In this document: in pieces, positions 42,368 through 50,779 of the stretch
Numbering within the stretch: position 1 is the first letter of the stretch
Layout of the letters: each line of letters opens with the position of its first letter
NCBI RefSeq assembly: GCF_015291745.1
Contig: NZ_CP030059.1
Span: forward strand, 3,251,501 to 3,315,500
DNA length: 64,000 nt
Direction of reading: 5' to 3'
Source: Bradyrhizobium sp. CCBAU 53351
GTDB taxonomy: Bacteria > Pseudomonadota > Alphaproteobacteria > Rhizobiales > Xanthobacteraceae
Position numbers and translations under genes: made by a program
The notes under the pieces: generated by a model
The model's input: only the letters and a program-made list of their open reading frames with translations
What the model was told of the DNA's origin: nothing
The model's database searches: none

Positions 42368-42486
42368 ACGCGCTCCTTCTTTCCTCGTCGCGGACACAGC
42401 GTCACTCCAGTGAACGATGGTTCAGGCCGGTGTTCGTGGAGGGCCATAGTCCACGCAAGCCTGCTCTGACGCAAGTGCAGAGCAGG

Positions 42487-42508
42487 GTAATTTCGTCACT
42501 AAAATTAC
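42487..42508. promoter_or_regulatory. Candidate MarR operator palindrome
   Basis: GTAATTT and AAATTAC form an inverted repeat around CGTCACTA, in an AT-rich patch about 120 bp upstream of the marR ATG. Size and position suit a MarR dimer, but no functional data exist. Confidence 0.45.
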
Positions 42509-42797
42509 AAAGATGATCAGCTCAGCATTAGCCCGTTGACTTCCGGTGTTGCGCGCGGAGCACAGGTCGGGCGAAACCATAAAGCTGATCTAATAAACTA
42601 TTTTGATTAGCGAACGACGCGCTGCATATTGTTCCCCGACGGTGGGGGGTACTCGATCGTCCCGTTGCAGGTGGTTCGCTCACGTTCCTCGCGTCGCGAT
42701 GCGGGGGTGTCCGAAAGCGGCCGAGCGGATTTGAGAGGCGGGGATCTGGGGGGCCTCACGGTCCGTCTCCGCAAAATGAGCAACTTGGAGGTTTTAA
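42509..42797 (+). promoter_or_regulatory. Porin upstream region, probable promoter and leader
   Basis: This 290-bp gap before the porin gene contains an AT-rich patch near 42580-42610 (AATAAACTATTTTGATTAG), a plausible promoter location, and GGAGG eight bases before the porin ATG. I cannot name exact boxes. Confidence 0.4.
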
Positions 42798-44354
42798 ATG
42801 AAAGTGGTGAAGAGCCTTTTGCTCGGCACTGCGGCGGGTCTGATCGCCGTCGGTGGAGCCCAGGCGGCCGATCTTCCCGTCAAGGCCAAGGCGGTCGAGT
42901 ATGTCAAGATCTGCTCGCTTTACGGTGCGGGCTACTACTACATCCCGGGCACCGATACCTGCATCAAGCTCGGCGGCTATGTGCGTGCCGAAGTGGCGCT
43001 GAACGCGGGCGGCAATTACAGCGCCCAGTACAACGGCGTGTTCGCGGCCAACAACCGCCTGACCAATTACTACTCGATGCGTGCTCGTGAAGACCTCAAC
43101 ATCGACACGCGCACCGCGACCGAGTACGGCGTCGTCCGCACCTATTTCGACGCGGTTTTCACCTGGACGACCGGCAGTTACGGCGGCACGGGGTCGGCCA
43201 CGGGCGCGACCCAGTACAGCGGCACGATCGGCCTCAACGCGGCCGGCACCGGCCTCACCGGTTCGAGCGGCGGCGCCATCAACGGCACCGACGGCAACAC
43301 CTCGGGCGGCGCGCTCGGCGTGTACTACGCCTTCATCCAGTTCGCCGGCTTCACCATGGGTAAGGCGGTGTCGCAGTTCGACGCGCCCTGGATCAACTAT
43401 CCCGGCAACAACTTCGACCAGCTCGTCGGCGGCAGCGGCACCACCAACGGCGTGGCGCAGTTCACCTACACGGCCGATTTCGGCCAGGGCATCACGGCGG
43501 CGTTCTCGGCGCAGGACCAGACGCAGGTCTACCAGACCAGCCTCTGGAACACCGCGGGCATGTCGACCACCGGCGTGCTCGGCGGTGCGTACGGCTCGAA
43601 CGACATCGGCGGCAGCCGCTCGCCCGATCTCGTCGCGATGGTTCGCGTCGATCAGGCCTGGGGCATCTTCCAGGCGTCGGTCGCAGCCCACGACAACCAT
43701 GTCGCCTATTACGGCGCCAACGAAGCCACCGGTCATCCCGAAGACAAATGGGGCTGGGCCGTTCAGCTCGCATTGGGCATCAAGAACATCCCGACCGGCG
43801 CCGGCGACGTGATCAACATCTCGGGCGTCTACACCGAGGGCGCGAGCCGCTACAACTTCCAGGAGCTGGCCGCGACCAGCTACTCGATGTTCGGCAGCTC
43901 GAACGCCGCCTATCAGAGCATCGGCTTCGCCGGCGTGTCTGACGCGGTGTTCGCCCCGGGCGGCCAGCTCGAGCTGACCAAGACCTACGGCTTCCGGGGT
44001 GCCTTCACCCACAACTGGAGCCCGTACTGGAATACGGCGCTCTACGGCGCGTGGGCCGCGGTCAACTACAACGGCACCGCGAAGGGCCTGATCTGCGGCA
44101 GCGCCGCGTTCGCCACCCTGACCGGCACCTGCAACCCGGACTTCAACATCGGCCAGGTCGGTGTCATCACCCGCTGGACGCCGGTGAAGAACCTGACCTT
44201 CTCGGCTGACTTCACCTACAGCCACCTCGATCAGAAGTACTCGGGCGCGATCACGACCGCCGCGCTGACGGGCGTCGCCAAGCCGGCAGCGACCTACGAG
44301 CTGAAGGACCAGGACACCTACAGCCTGCTGCTGCGCGCCCAGCGCAACTGGTAA
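42798..44354 (+). CDS. Outer-membrane porin, Porin_2 family
   Basis: A 518-residue alphaproteobacterial porin. A cleavable signal ([20 protein letters not shown], cleaved after AQA) is followed by [20 protein letters not shown] and the [11 protein letters not shown] segment found in rhizobial RopA-like porins, including the Cys pair in ICSLYG...DTCIK. Alternating hydrophobic strands fill the rest and the protein ends in aromatic RAQRNW, as beta-barrels do (terminal W instead of F). It carries small solutes across the outer membrane. GGAGG lies before the ATG and a terminator follows. Confidence 0.95.
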   Translation: MKVVKSLLLGTAAGLIAVGGAQAADLPVKAKAVEYVKICSLYGAGYYYIPGTDTCIKLGGYVRAEVALNAGGNYSAQYNGVFAANNRLTNYYSMRAREDLNIDTRTATEYGVVRTYFDAVFTWTTGSYGGTGSATGATQYSGTIGLNAAGTGLTGSSGGAINGTDGNTSGGALGVYYAFIQFAGFTMGKAVSQFDAPWINYPGNNFDQLVGGSGTTNGVAQFTYTADFGQGITAAFSAQDQTQVYQTSLWNTAGMSTTGVLGGAYGSNDIGGSRSPDLVAMVRVDQAWGIFQASVAAHDNHVAYYGANEATGHPEDKWGWAVQLALGIKNIPTGAGDVINISGVYTEGASRYNFQELAATSYSMFGSSNAAYQSIGFAGVSDAVFAPGGQLELTKTYGFRGAFTHNWSPYWNTALYGAWAAVNYNGTAKGLICGSAAFATLTGTCNPDFNIGQVGVITRWTPVKNLTFSADFTYSHLDQKYSGAITTAALTGVAKPAATYELKDQDTYSLLLRAQRNW

Positions 44355-44380
44355 GCTTCTAGGTTCTTCGATCCGACACA

Positions 44381-44409
44381 GCCCCGGCGGACAACCGCCG
44401 GGGCTTTTT
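44381..44409 (+). terminator. Rho-independent terminator of porin gene
   Basis: GCCCCGGCGG and CCGCCGGGGC pair around ACAA, followed by TTTTTC, 27 bp after the porin stop. Confidence 0.93.
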
Positions 44410-44454
44410 CTTTGCAGGCGCTCGCACGCCTCATCGCCGTGCGGCGGACGAAGA

Positions 44455-44602
44455 CGAGCCATGCGATTCAAGCGTCCCAGATTAATTTACTTACATGAGT
44501 TACTAAGCTATATAGCTGAAAGCCAGATACGAAAGTTGCGGCTCTTAGCTTCACGCTAAGCCTCCAGAAGCCTCCGGCGATGCCCCGCCGGAGGTTTTTT
44601 AT
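44455..44602 (+). ncRNA. Candidate small RNA between porin and gcrA
   Basis: After the porin terminator there is a 90-bp AT-rich stretch, then CTTAGCTTCACGCTAAG (a hairpin) and a second strong terminator, CCTCCGGC / GCCGGAGG with TTTTTT (44571-44602). No gene lies before it on this strand apart from the already terminated porin, so a separate short transcript is likely. CCTCC words near the loops could bind Shine-Dalgarno sequences. The 5' end is unknown. Confidence 0.4.
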
Positions 44603-44617
44603 GTCCGCAAGTGGAGT

Positions 44618-45088
44618 TCAGCCCCGCATCACGCGAACGCGGGCGGTTGGCCGGTAGGCGAGGCGGCTGTGGCCGGCGCAATAGGGCTGACCGTCGGGCG
44701 CGGAATTGCCGCAGAAGCAGAAGTCCTCGGCGCCGGGCGTCGAGATCGGCCAGCGGCAGCGGTTCTCCGAGAGCTCCAGCAGCGAGCAGCGATTGGCCTC
44801 GTCGATCGGGCCTGTCACCACGCGGGCGTCGGTGTCGCCATAGATCGTGGCGAGCATCTCGAATTGCAGCCGCGGGACCGCCTTCGCGCGCGCCGGGCCT
44901 CTGTCCTGAATCTTGCGCTCATCGCCGGTGCGGCCACGCGTCAGGTTGAGGCGGGACAGCTTGCCGATCACGGCGTTGCGGCTGACGCCGATGTCGGCGG
45001 CGATCTCGCGGCAGGAAAGGCCGGCCTCGAAGTGCCGCTTCAGGAGCTCAATTCGTTCGTCGGTCCAGGTCGGTGAGAGAACAGGCAT
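44618..45088 (-). CDS. gcrA: GcrA-family cell-cycle regulator
   Basis: A 156-residue protein. The N-terminal HTH TWTDERIELLKRHFEAGLSC then REIAADIGVSRNAVIGKLSR is the GcrA signature. The C-terminal part has a Cys-rich region, NRCRWPI...DFCFCGN...YCAGHSRLAY, as in GcrA proteins that contact sigma-70. GcrA activates genes with methylated GANTC sites in alphaproteobacteria. This version is divergent from Caulobacter GcrA in the linker and may be a paralogue of a canonical copy elsewhere. Confidence 0.85.
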   Translation of the reverse strand: MPVLSPTWTDERIELLKRHFEAGLSCREIAADIGVSRNAVIGKLSRLNLTRGRTGDERKIQDRGPARAKAVPRLQFEMLATIYGDTDARVVTGPIDEANRCSLLELSENRCRWPISTPGAEDFCFCGNSAPDGQPYCAGHSRLAYRPTARVRVMRG

Positions 45089-45160
45089 TTGTCAACGGTC
45101 CCAGGTTGCAGCTGTCGGCCATCCGCCTCGAGATCCGTCCGCCTCACGTTCGGCGCGCGC

Positions 45161-45358
45161 TCACGTCCTGCCATTGTCGCGGATCGACAAAAGCCCGTCC
45201 TTGATGGCGAGACGGATGCCTTCCTCGATCAAGGTACGTGCGACGCCGGGAACGCTGGTGCCGTGGGTGCCCTGTCTCACCAGCTTCTCCAAATAGGTGA
45301 TGGTCGAGAGCGCCAAGGTTACGGGAATACGGTCAGTCTCGGCTTTTTCGGTGGCCAT
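45161..45358 (-). CDS. Small ribbon-helix-helix-like protein
   Basis: A 65-residue protein, RIPVTLALSTITYLEKLVRQ then GTHGTSVPGVARTLIEEGIR, with a beta-strand plus two helices as in CopG/Arc DNA-binding proteins. No antitoxin partner toxin is visible next to it. It lies upstream of gcrA on the same strand, 72 bp away. An AT-rich promoter-like patch occurs before its ATG (45375-45410). Confidence 0.6.
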   Translation of the reverse strand: MATEKAETDRIPVTLALSTITYLEKLVRQGTHGTSVPGVARTLIEEGIRLAIKDGLLSIRDNGRT

Positions 45359-45557
45359 GGCCCGAACGCTAGCCTCTTACTCGGGTACATAAAAGTAACG
45401 ATTAAGACTCTATTTAGGTTCAGGGCCGGAAGTCAAATGCAGGCTGCGCTTGACGCTCAGCATGTTGGAATCGCACGGGAAATCAGACACGACTCAGCGC
45501 ACCGCGCGGGGATATGGGCGGCGGCGTGGGGTCAGCAGGTCGGGAAGGGCGGTCCGC

Positions 45558-46499
45558 TCAGCCGTGCACGATGGCCTTTTCGATCATGCAATGGATGCCT
45601 TTGGAGCCGTTGACGGTCTGGGTCACCCTGAGATCGGCGGCCAGGCTGCACAGCGTGTAGGCGTCCTCGCGCGACAGGTTTCGCGTCTCGCCGAGCAGCG
45701 CGATCATGTCGCGCAGCGCGCGCACCACGCATTGGTCGAGGTCGGGATCCATCGCCATGGTCATGTAGTGGGTCGCCGTCTCGGCGCGGGGATAGTCGAA
45801 CTTGAGGTCCTTGCGCAGCGTCAGGCGGAAGCGGCCCTGCAGCGCGGTCTCGATCGCAGTGACGCAGACCTCGCCATCGCCCTGCACGCCGTGGCCGTCG
45901 CCGCAGGAGAACATCGCGCCCGGCACGAACACTGGCAGATAGAGCGTCGCGCCCGCGCCAAGCTCCTTGTTGTCGAGATTGCCGCCCATCGCGCGCGGGA
46001 CCAGCGAGGAGATGCGGCCCCAGGCTGGCGGCGGCGATACGCCCATCACGCCGAAGAACGGCTTGAGCGGCAGGTCGAGGCCCCACGGCATGCGGCCGGT
46101 CATCCGTGTCCGGTCGAGCGGGATGTTCAGGATGCGCGTCTCGTGGAAATCGTCGGGCAGGGTCCCGGATAGCGGCTTGATCATGTTCCAGCCCCAATCC
46201 TGCCGGAGCTGAACGTCGAGGATCTCGACCGCGAGCACGTCCCCGGGCTCGGCGCCCTCGACCGCGATCGGGCCGGTGAGGATGTGGCCGGGCAGCATGC
46301 GCTCGTTCCTGGCGTGAACCTCGTGCATCTCCGGCGGAATGTGAAACTTGTCGCGGTCGGGCAGCATGTCCGGCCCGCCGCTGATGGTGTCGACCGTCAC
46401 CTCATCACCGCTGGCGATGGTGAGGACGGGCTTCAGCGCGGCTTCGAAGAAGCCCCAATGGCAGGTTTCGGGGCTGGAATGCAGGTGGTGATGGGTCAT
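45558..46499 (-). CDS. Acetamidase/formamidase family protein
   Basis: A 313-residue amidohydrolase of the FmdA_AmdA family, which releases ammonia from formamide or acetamide. Characteristic blocks are ASGDEVTVDTISGGPDMLPD, GHILTGPIAVEGAEPGDVLA, MGVSPPPAWGRISSLVPRAM, GGNLDNKEL and FSCGDGHGVQGDGEVCVTAI. Start ATG 46499 (MTHHHLHSS) was preferred to a frame extension that runs into a repeat. No transporter is adjacent. Substrate not determined. Confidence 0.92.
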   Translation of the reverse strand: MTHHHLHSSPETCHWGFFEAALKPVLTIASGDEVTVDTISGGPDMLPDRDKFHIPPEMHEVHARNERMLPGHILTGPIAVEGAEPGDVLAVEILDVQLRQDWGWNMIKPLSGTLPDDFHETRILNIPLDRTRMTGRMPWGLDLPLKPFFGVMGVSPPPAWGRISSLVPRAMGGNLDNKELGAGATLYLPVFVPGAMFSCGDGHGVQGDGEVCVTAIETALQGRFRLTLRKDLKFDYPRAETATHYMTMAMDPDLDQCVVRALRDMIALLGETRNLSREDAYTLCSLAADLRVTQTVNGSKGIHCMIEKAIVHG

Positions 46500-46525
46500 T
46501 TGCCGCGTCCGGTCGCTTTCATCAG

Positions 46526-46594
46526 GCCGGGCTTGACCCGGCGATCGATCATCTTTCAAGAAGCTGTCTGAAGATCGCCGGGCAGGTCAAGCCC
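46526..46594. repeat. Palindromic GACCCGGCGATC-type intergenic repeat
   Basis: CCGGGCTTGACCCGGCGATC faces GATCGCCGGGCAGGTCAAGC, forming a long imperfect palindrome. Related copies occur at 53872-53900. It lies between divergent amidase and YdcF-like genes and covers part of their promoter space. Confidence 0.65.
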
Positions 46595-46711
46595 CGCGCA
46601 GACTGGCAAGATCATTCCCGCGAGGCTCCCCTGTATTTCGTTCTGTCCAAGACCCTTGGCGCTGCGCTGCTGCCGATCAATCTTCTGGTCGAGCTCGGTA
46701 TCGTCTCGCTG

Positions 46712-47434
46712 GTGCTGATGGCGACGCGCTTTGCCGCGCTCGGCCGCAAGCTTGCCGTGACCACGCTGGTGCTGCTGGCGCTGGCGGCGTTCTCGCCGCT
46801 CGGCAATCTGCTGATCTATCCGCTCGAAACGCGCTTTCCGGCGTGGGACGCCGCGCGCGGCGCGCCCGACGGCATCATCGTGCTCGGCGGTTCGGTCGAC
46901 ACCGATCTGTCGGCGGCGCATCGCACGCCCGTCGTCGCGCACGCCGCCGATCGCCTGTTTGCGCCGGCCGAGCTCGCGCGCCGCTATCCCAATGCGCGCA
47001 TCGTGTTCACCGGGGGCAGCGCCAACATCGTCTCCAACGACGCCCGGGAAGCCGACTACTCCGCGCCGATCCTGGAAAGTCTGGGCATCCCGAAGGAGCG
47101 TCTGATCTTCGAGCGCAATTCGCGCAACACGTGGGAGAACGCGATCTTCACCAAAGAGCTGGTGACGCCGAAGCCGGGCGAGCGCTGGCTTCTGGTGACC
47201 TCGGCCTTCCACATGCCGCGCTCGATGGGAATCTTCCGCCAGGCCGGATTTGAGGTCGAGGCCTATCCGGTCGACTGGCGGATGGGCGGACGTGACGATC
47301 TCCTGTCCTTCACCAACATGGGCATGGATGGCCTCGGCCGAACCGAAGTTGCCGTGCGCGAGTGGATCGGCCTCGTGGTTTACCGCCTGATGGGCCGGAC
47401 CGGCGAGTTGCTTCCCCGACCCGGCAAGGACTAG
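46712..47434 (+). CDS. YdcF/DUF218-family protein
   Basis: A protein of at least 240 residues with one clear transmembrane helix (LAVTTLVLLALAAFSPLG), then the DUF218 domain: DGIIVLGGSVDTDLSAAHRT, RIVFTGGSANI, ERNSRNTWENAIFT and TSAFHMPRSMGIFRQAGFEV. The family includes ElyC, which works in envelope polysaccharide metabolism. The listed start is GTG 46712, but homologues usually begin 27 residues earlier with a first helix (YFVLSKTLG...); in frame this reaches a CTG at 46631 with no ATG/GTG/TTG, so the true start is unclear. Confidence 0.85.
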   Translation: MLMATRFAALGRKLAVTTLVLLALAAFSPLGNLLIYPLETRFPAWDAARGAPDGIIVLGGSVDTDLSAAHRTPVVAHAADRLFAPAELARRYPNARIVFTGGSANIVSNDAREADYSAPILESLGIPKERLIFERNSRNTWENAIFTKELVTPKPGERWLLVTSAFHMPRSMGIFRQAGFEVEAYPVDWRMGGRDDLLSFTNMGMDGLGRTEVAVREWIGLVVYRLMGRTGELLPRPGKD

Positions 47435-47491
47435 AACGAGAGCCGCAAAACAAGAATACGCGGCGCACGATCGCTGCGTCCGGAGGAAGTC

Positions 47492-48274
47492 ATGCAACAG
47501 CACAGCGCAGACAGCATCGATCTTGCCGGCCTCGTTGCCGATCTCAACAGCCTGCTGCGGCTGAAGACGAATGTGATCGGCATGAAGCTGTTCGCGCGTA
47601 CCGCGGATATGGAAGCGATCCCGAAGATCCGGCGGCCGAATGCGATCCACACCACCGATCAGATCGTCAGCATGGCCTCGCGGCTCGGCTGGACCGTCGG
47701 CATTACCGCGGATGACCTCGTCGGCGCGCAGTGCCGCGCGGTGATCGGGCTGAGCCCCCAGGACGACAAATGGCTCGCCGGTGAAAACTATGTCGGGGTC
47801 TGGCACGGCACGGCGGAGGACGCGCGCAAGCGCCAGGAGGCGCTGGACGTGGTTCCATTCGGACAGTATCAGGCGCTCGCCGTCAGTCCGCTCGCGAGCG
47901 GCCGGCTCGATCCGCCCGATATCTGCCTCGTCTATGCGACGCCCGGGCAGATGATCATCCTGATCAACGGGCTGCAATATACCGGCTACAAGAAGTTCGA
48001 ATGGGGCGTGGTCGGCGAGACCGCTTGCGCGGATTCGTGGGGGCGGGCGCTCAAGACCGGGGAGCCCAGCCTGTCCTTGCCATGCTATGCCGAACGGCGC
48101 TATGGCGGCGTGCCGGACGAGGAGATGCTGATGGCCTTGAAGCCCGTGCATCTCGCCAAGGCAATCGAGGGCATGAAGGCACTGGCCAAGAACGGCCTGC
48201 GCTATCCGATTCCGCCCTATGGCATTCAAAGCGACGTTCGTGCCGGCATGGGCGTGAGTTACGCGAAAAAGTAA
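47492..48274 (+). CDS. DUF169-family protein
   Basis: A 260-residue protein of the DUF169 family, uncharacterised proteins with conserved N-terminal segments such as LRLKTNVIGMKLF and ICLVYATPGQMIILINGLQY, plus GVVGETACADSWGRA and SLPCYAERRYGGVPDEEML. No cofactor motif is visible. The next gene starts 9 bp later, so it is likely in one operon with the oxidoreductase pair. Confidence 0.88.
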   Translation: MQQHSADSIDLAGLVADLNSLLRLKTNVIGMKLFARTADMEAIPKIRRPNAIHTTDQIVSMASRLGWTVGITADDLVGAQCRAVIGLSPQDDKWLAGENYVGVWHGTAEDARKRQEALDVVPFGQYQALAVSPLASGRLDPPDICLVYATPGQMIILINGLQYTGYKKFEWGVVGETACADSWGRALKTGEPSLSLPCYAERRYGGVPDEEMLMALKPVHLAKAIEGMKALAKNGLRYPIPPYGIQSDVRAGMGVSYAKK

Positions 48275-48283
48275 GGGACGAGC

Positions 48284-49462
48284 ATGAGCTCTGCGAAATT
48301 CGACATCGTCGTCTATGGCGCGACCGGTTTCACCGGCCAGCTCGTCGCCGAATATCTGACGAGGCAATACAAGACCGACAATTCGCTCAAATGGGCGATG
48401 GCAGGCCGCAGCCTCGGCAAGCTGAAATCGGTACGCGATGCGATCGGCGCGCCCGGGAATACGGCGCTGATCGTTGCGGATGCGTCGGACGCGGCCTCGC
48501 TGAGGGCGATGGCGGAGCAGACGATGTCGGTGATCACGACGGTCGGTCCGTACCAGCTCTATGGCGAGGAATTGCTCGCGGCCTGCGTCGCCACCGGCAC
48601 GGATTATCTGGATCTCTGCGGCGAGCCGGTCTGGATGCGGCAGATGATCGACAAGTACGAGGCGGCTGCAAAAGAGAGCGGCGCGCGCATCGTGTTCTCG
48701 TGCGGCTATGATTCCGTGCCGTTCGAGCTCGGGACGTTCTTCGTGCAGGAGGAGGCCAAGCGCGTGTTCGGTGCGCCGGCTCCTCGCGTGAAGGGACGCG
48801 TGCGCGACATGCGCGGCACATTGTCGGGCGGCACCGCGGCGAGTGCGAAAGCGACGTTCGACGCGGTCGCCAAGGATCTCAGCCTCGTCGCCATTCTCAA
48901 CGATCATTTTGCGTTGACGCCGGGGTTCAGCGGCCCGAAGCAGCCAAAGGGCAACAAGGCGGCCTTCGAGGAGGACCTGAATTCCTGGGCCGCGCCGTTC
49001 ATGATGGCGCTGATCAACACGCGCAACGTCCATCGCTCCAACATGCTGATGGGTTTCCCCTATGGCCAGGACTTCGTCTACGACGAGATGGTCTTGACCG
49101 GCCCCGGCGAGAAGGGCGAGGCCAACGCCAAGCGCGTGATGGCGGCCAACGCCGAGAAGACCGGTCCGAACGCGCCGAAGCCGGGCGAGGGGCCGTCGAA
49201 GGAGGAACGCGAGAAGGGGCTCTTCAATCTGCTCTATGTCGCGATCGCGCCCGATGGCCGCACGGTCCGCGCCGGTGTCACCGGCGACCGCGATCCCGGC
49301 TACGGCTCGACCTCGAAGATGATCTCCGAATGCGCGATGTGCCTGCTGCGCGACGCGACGGATGTTCCGGCCGGCTTCTGGACACCAGGCGCGGCGATGC
49401 AGCACAAGCTGATCAAGCGGCTGCAGGACAATGCGGGGCTGACGTTCAGGGTGGAAGCTTAG
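48284..49462 (+). CDS. Saccharopine dehydrogenase-like oxidoreductase, copy 1
   Basis: A 392-residue protein of the trans-acting enoyl reductase/saccharopine dehydrogenase-like family. The Rossmann motif is FDIVVYGATGFTGQLVAEYL, followed by SVITTVGPYQLYGEELLAAC, GTDYLDLCGEPVWMRQMIDK and FSCGYDSVPFELG. The family reduces C=C bonds in lipid or phthiocerol pathways or remains uncharacterised. The next gene is a close tandem duplicate. It probably shares a transcript with the DUF169 gene. Confidence 0.92.
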   Translation: MSSAKFDIVVYGATGFTGQLVAEYLTRQYKTDNSLKWAMAGRSLGKLKSVRDAIGAPGNTALIVADASDAASLRAMAEQTMSVITTVGPYQLYGEELLAACVATGTDYLDLCGEPVWMRQMIDKYEAAAKESGARIVFSCGYDSVPFELGTFFVQEEAKRVFGAPAPRVKGRVRDMRGTLSGGTAASAKATFDAVAKDLSLVAILNDHFALTPGFSGPKQPKGNKAAFEEDLNSWAAPFMMALINTRNVHRSNMLMGFPYGQDFVYDEMVLTGPGEKGEANAKRVMAANAEKTGPNAPKPGEGPSKEEREKGLFNLLYVAIAPDGRTVRAGVTGDRDPGYGSTSKMISECAMCLLRDATDVPAGFWTPGAAMQHKLIKRLQDNAGLTFRVEA

Positions 49463-49492
49463 GAGTCCACGGTGCTGCAGGAGGCGTGATCC

Positions 49493-50674
49493 GTGCCCGC
49501 GACGTTCGACATCGTCCTCTATGGCGCAACCGGATATACCGGCCAGCTCGTCGCCGAATATCTCGCCGCGCACTATGTCGGCGACGGCGCGCCGACATGG
49601 GCGATGGCGGGGCGCAGCAAGGATAAGCTCGCCTCCGTTCGCGACGCGATCGGCGCGCCTCAGGACACGCCGCTCATCGTCGCGGACGCAGCCGATCCCG
49701 CGTCGCTGCGGGCGATGGTCGATCAGGCGAAGCTGGTCATCACCACCGTCGGCCCGTACCAGATCTATGGCTCTGATCTGGTTGCGGCCTGCGCCGCATC
49801 GGGCACGGACTATATGGATCTGTGCGGCGAGCCGATCTGGCTGAAGCAGATGATCGACAGGCACGAGGCGGCCGCCAAGGCGAGCGGCGCGCGCATCATG
49901 TTCTCCTGCGGTTTCGATTCCGTGCCGTTCGAGCTCGGTGCGTTCTTCGTGCAGGAGGAGGCAAGGCGCGTGTTCGGTGCGCCGGCTCCGCGCGTCAAGG
50001 GACGCGTCCGCGACCTCAGCTGGAAGTTCTCCGGCGGCACCTCGGCAAGCGCAAGGGTCACTTTCGAAGCGGTGGCGCGGGACCTCAGCCTGGTGCCGAT
50101 CCTCAAGGACCCCTTCGCATTCACGCCCGGCTTCGAGGGGCCCAAACAGCCGCGCGGCAACAAGCCTGTCTTCGAGGAGGATTTGCAATCCTGGTCCGCC
50201 CCGTTCGCGATGGCGATCCTCAATACGCGCAACGTCCATCGCTCCAACATGCTGATGGGATTTCCGTATGGCAGGGAGTTCGTCTACGACGAGATGGTGC
50301 TGACCGGTGCAGGCGATGAGGGGCAGGCCAACGCGAAGCTCGTCATGGCCGCCAACAGCGAAAAGACCGGCCCTGAAGCGCTCAAGCCGGGCGACGGACC
50401 GTCGAAGGAAGAGCGCGACAATGGTCGTTACGACCTGCTCTATGTCGCGACCGCGCCCGATGGCCGTCAGGTCCGCGCGGCGGTGAAGGGCGATCTCGAT
50501 CCGGGCTATGCGTCAACGGCGAAGATCATCTCCGAATGCGCCATCTGCCTGCTACGAGACACGCCGGATGTTCCGGCCGGTCTCTGGACGCCGGGCGCCG
50601 CGATGCAGCACAGACTGATCAAGCGGCTGGTCGATCACGCCGGCTTGAGGTTCGAGGTGGAAGCCCGGGCGTAG
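49493..50674 (+). CDS. Saccharopine dehydrogenase-like oxidoreductase, copy 2
   Basis: A 393-residue tandem paralogue of the preceding gene with the same motifs: FDIVLYGATGYTGQLVAEYL, SDLVAACAASGTDYMDLCGE and FSCGFDSVPFELG. By eye the two copies are about three quarters identical along their whole length, with the difference spread evenly, so the duplication is not very recent. Translation begins at GTG 49493. It ends the unit; a repeat element follows. Confidence 0.92.
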   Translation: MPATFDIVLYGATGYTGQLVAEYLAAHYVGDGAPTWAMAGRSKDKLASVRDAIGAPQDTPLIVADAADPASLRAMVDQAKLVITTVGPYQIYGSDLVAACAASGTDYMDLCGEPIWLKQMIDRHEAAAKASGARIMFSCGFDSVPFELGAFFVQEEARRVFGAPAPRVKGRVRDLSWKFSGGTSASARVTFEAVARDLSLVPILKDPFAFTPGFEGPKQPRGNKPVFEEDLQSWSAPFAMAILNTRNVHRSNMLMGFPYGREFVYDEMVLTGAGDEGQANAKLVMAANSEKTGPEALKPGDGPSKEERDNGRYDLLYVATAPDGRQVRAAVKGDLDPGYASTAKIISECAICLLRDTPDVPAGLWTPGAAMQHRLIKRLVDHAGLRFEVEARA

Positions 50675-50682
50675 CTTCCCTA

Positions 50683-50767
50683 GGGTGGGCAAAGCGAAGC
50701 GTGCCCACGTCTTCTGTCGAATGCCTGGAAACATGGTGGGCACGGCACATTGCGCCTTTGCCCACCC
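50683..50767. repeat. GGGTGGGCAAAGCGAAGCG-type Bradyrhizobium palindrome
   Basis: GGGTGGGCAAAGCGAAGCGT opens an element that closes with GCACATTGCGCCTTTGCCCA then CCC, with a further internal pair of GTGCCCAC/GTGGGCAC words. Such elements are common between genes in Bradyrhizobium. It separates two convergent genes. Confidence 0.7.
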
Positions 50768-50779
50768 GGCAGCTCGCCG

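Noticed and set aside
45161..45358. Antitoxin of a toxin-antitoxin pair
   Set aside because: An RHH-like protein alone; no toxin-size partner ORF next to it.
46556..50239. 1227-residue open frame on the minus strand across YdcF-like, DUF169 and oxidoreductase genes
   Set aside because: It runs opposite four well-supported genes; composition is His/Arg/Asp-rich without domains. It is an antisense shadow.
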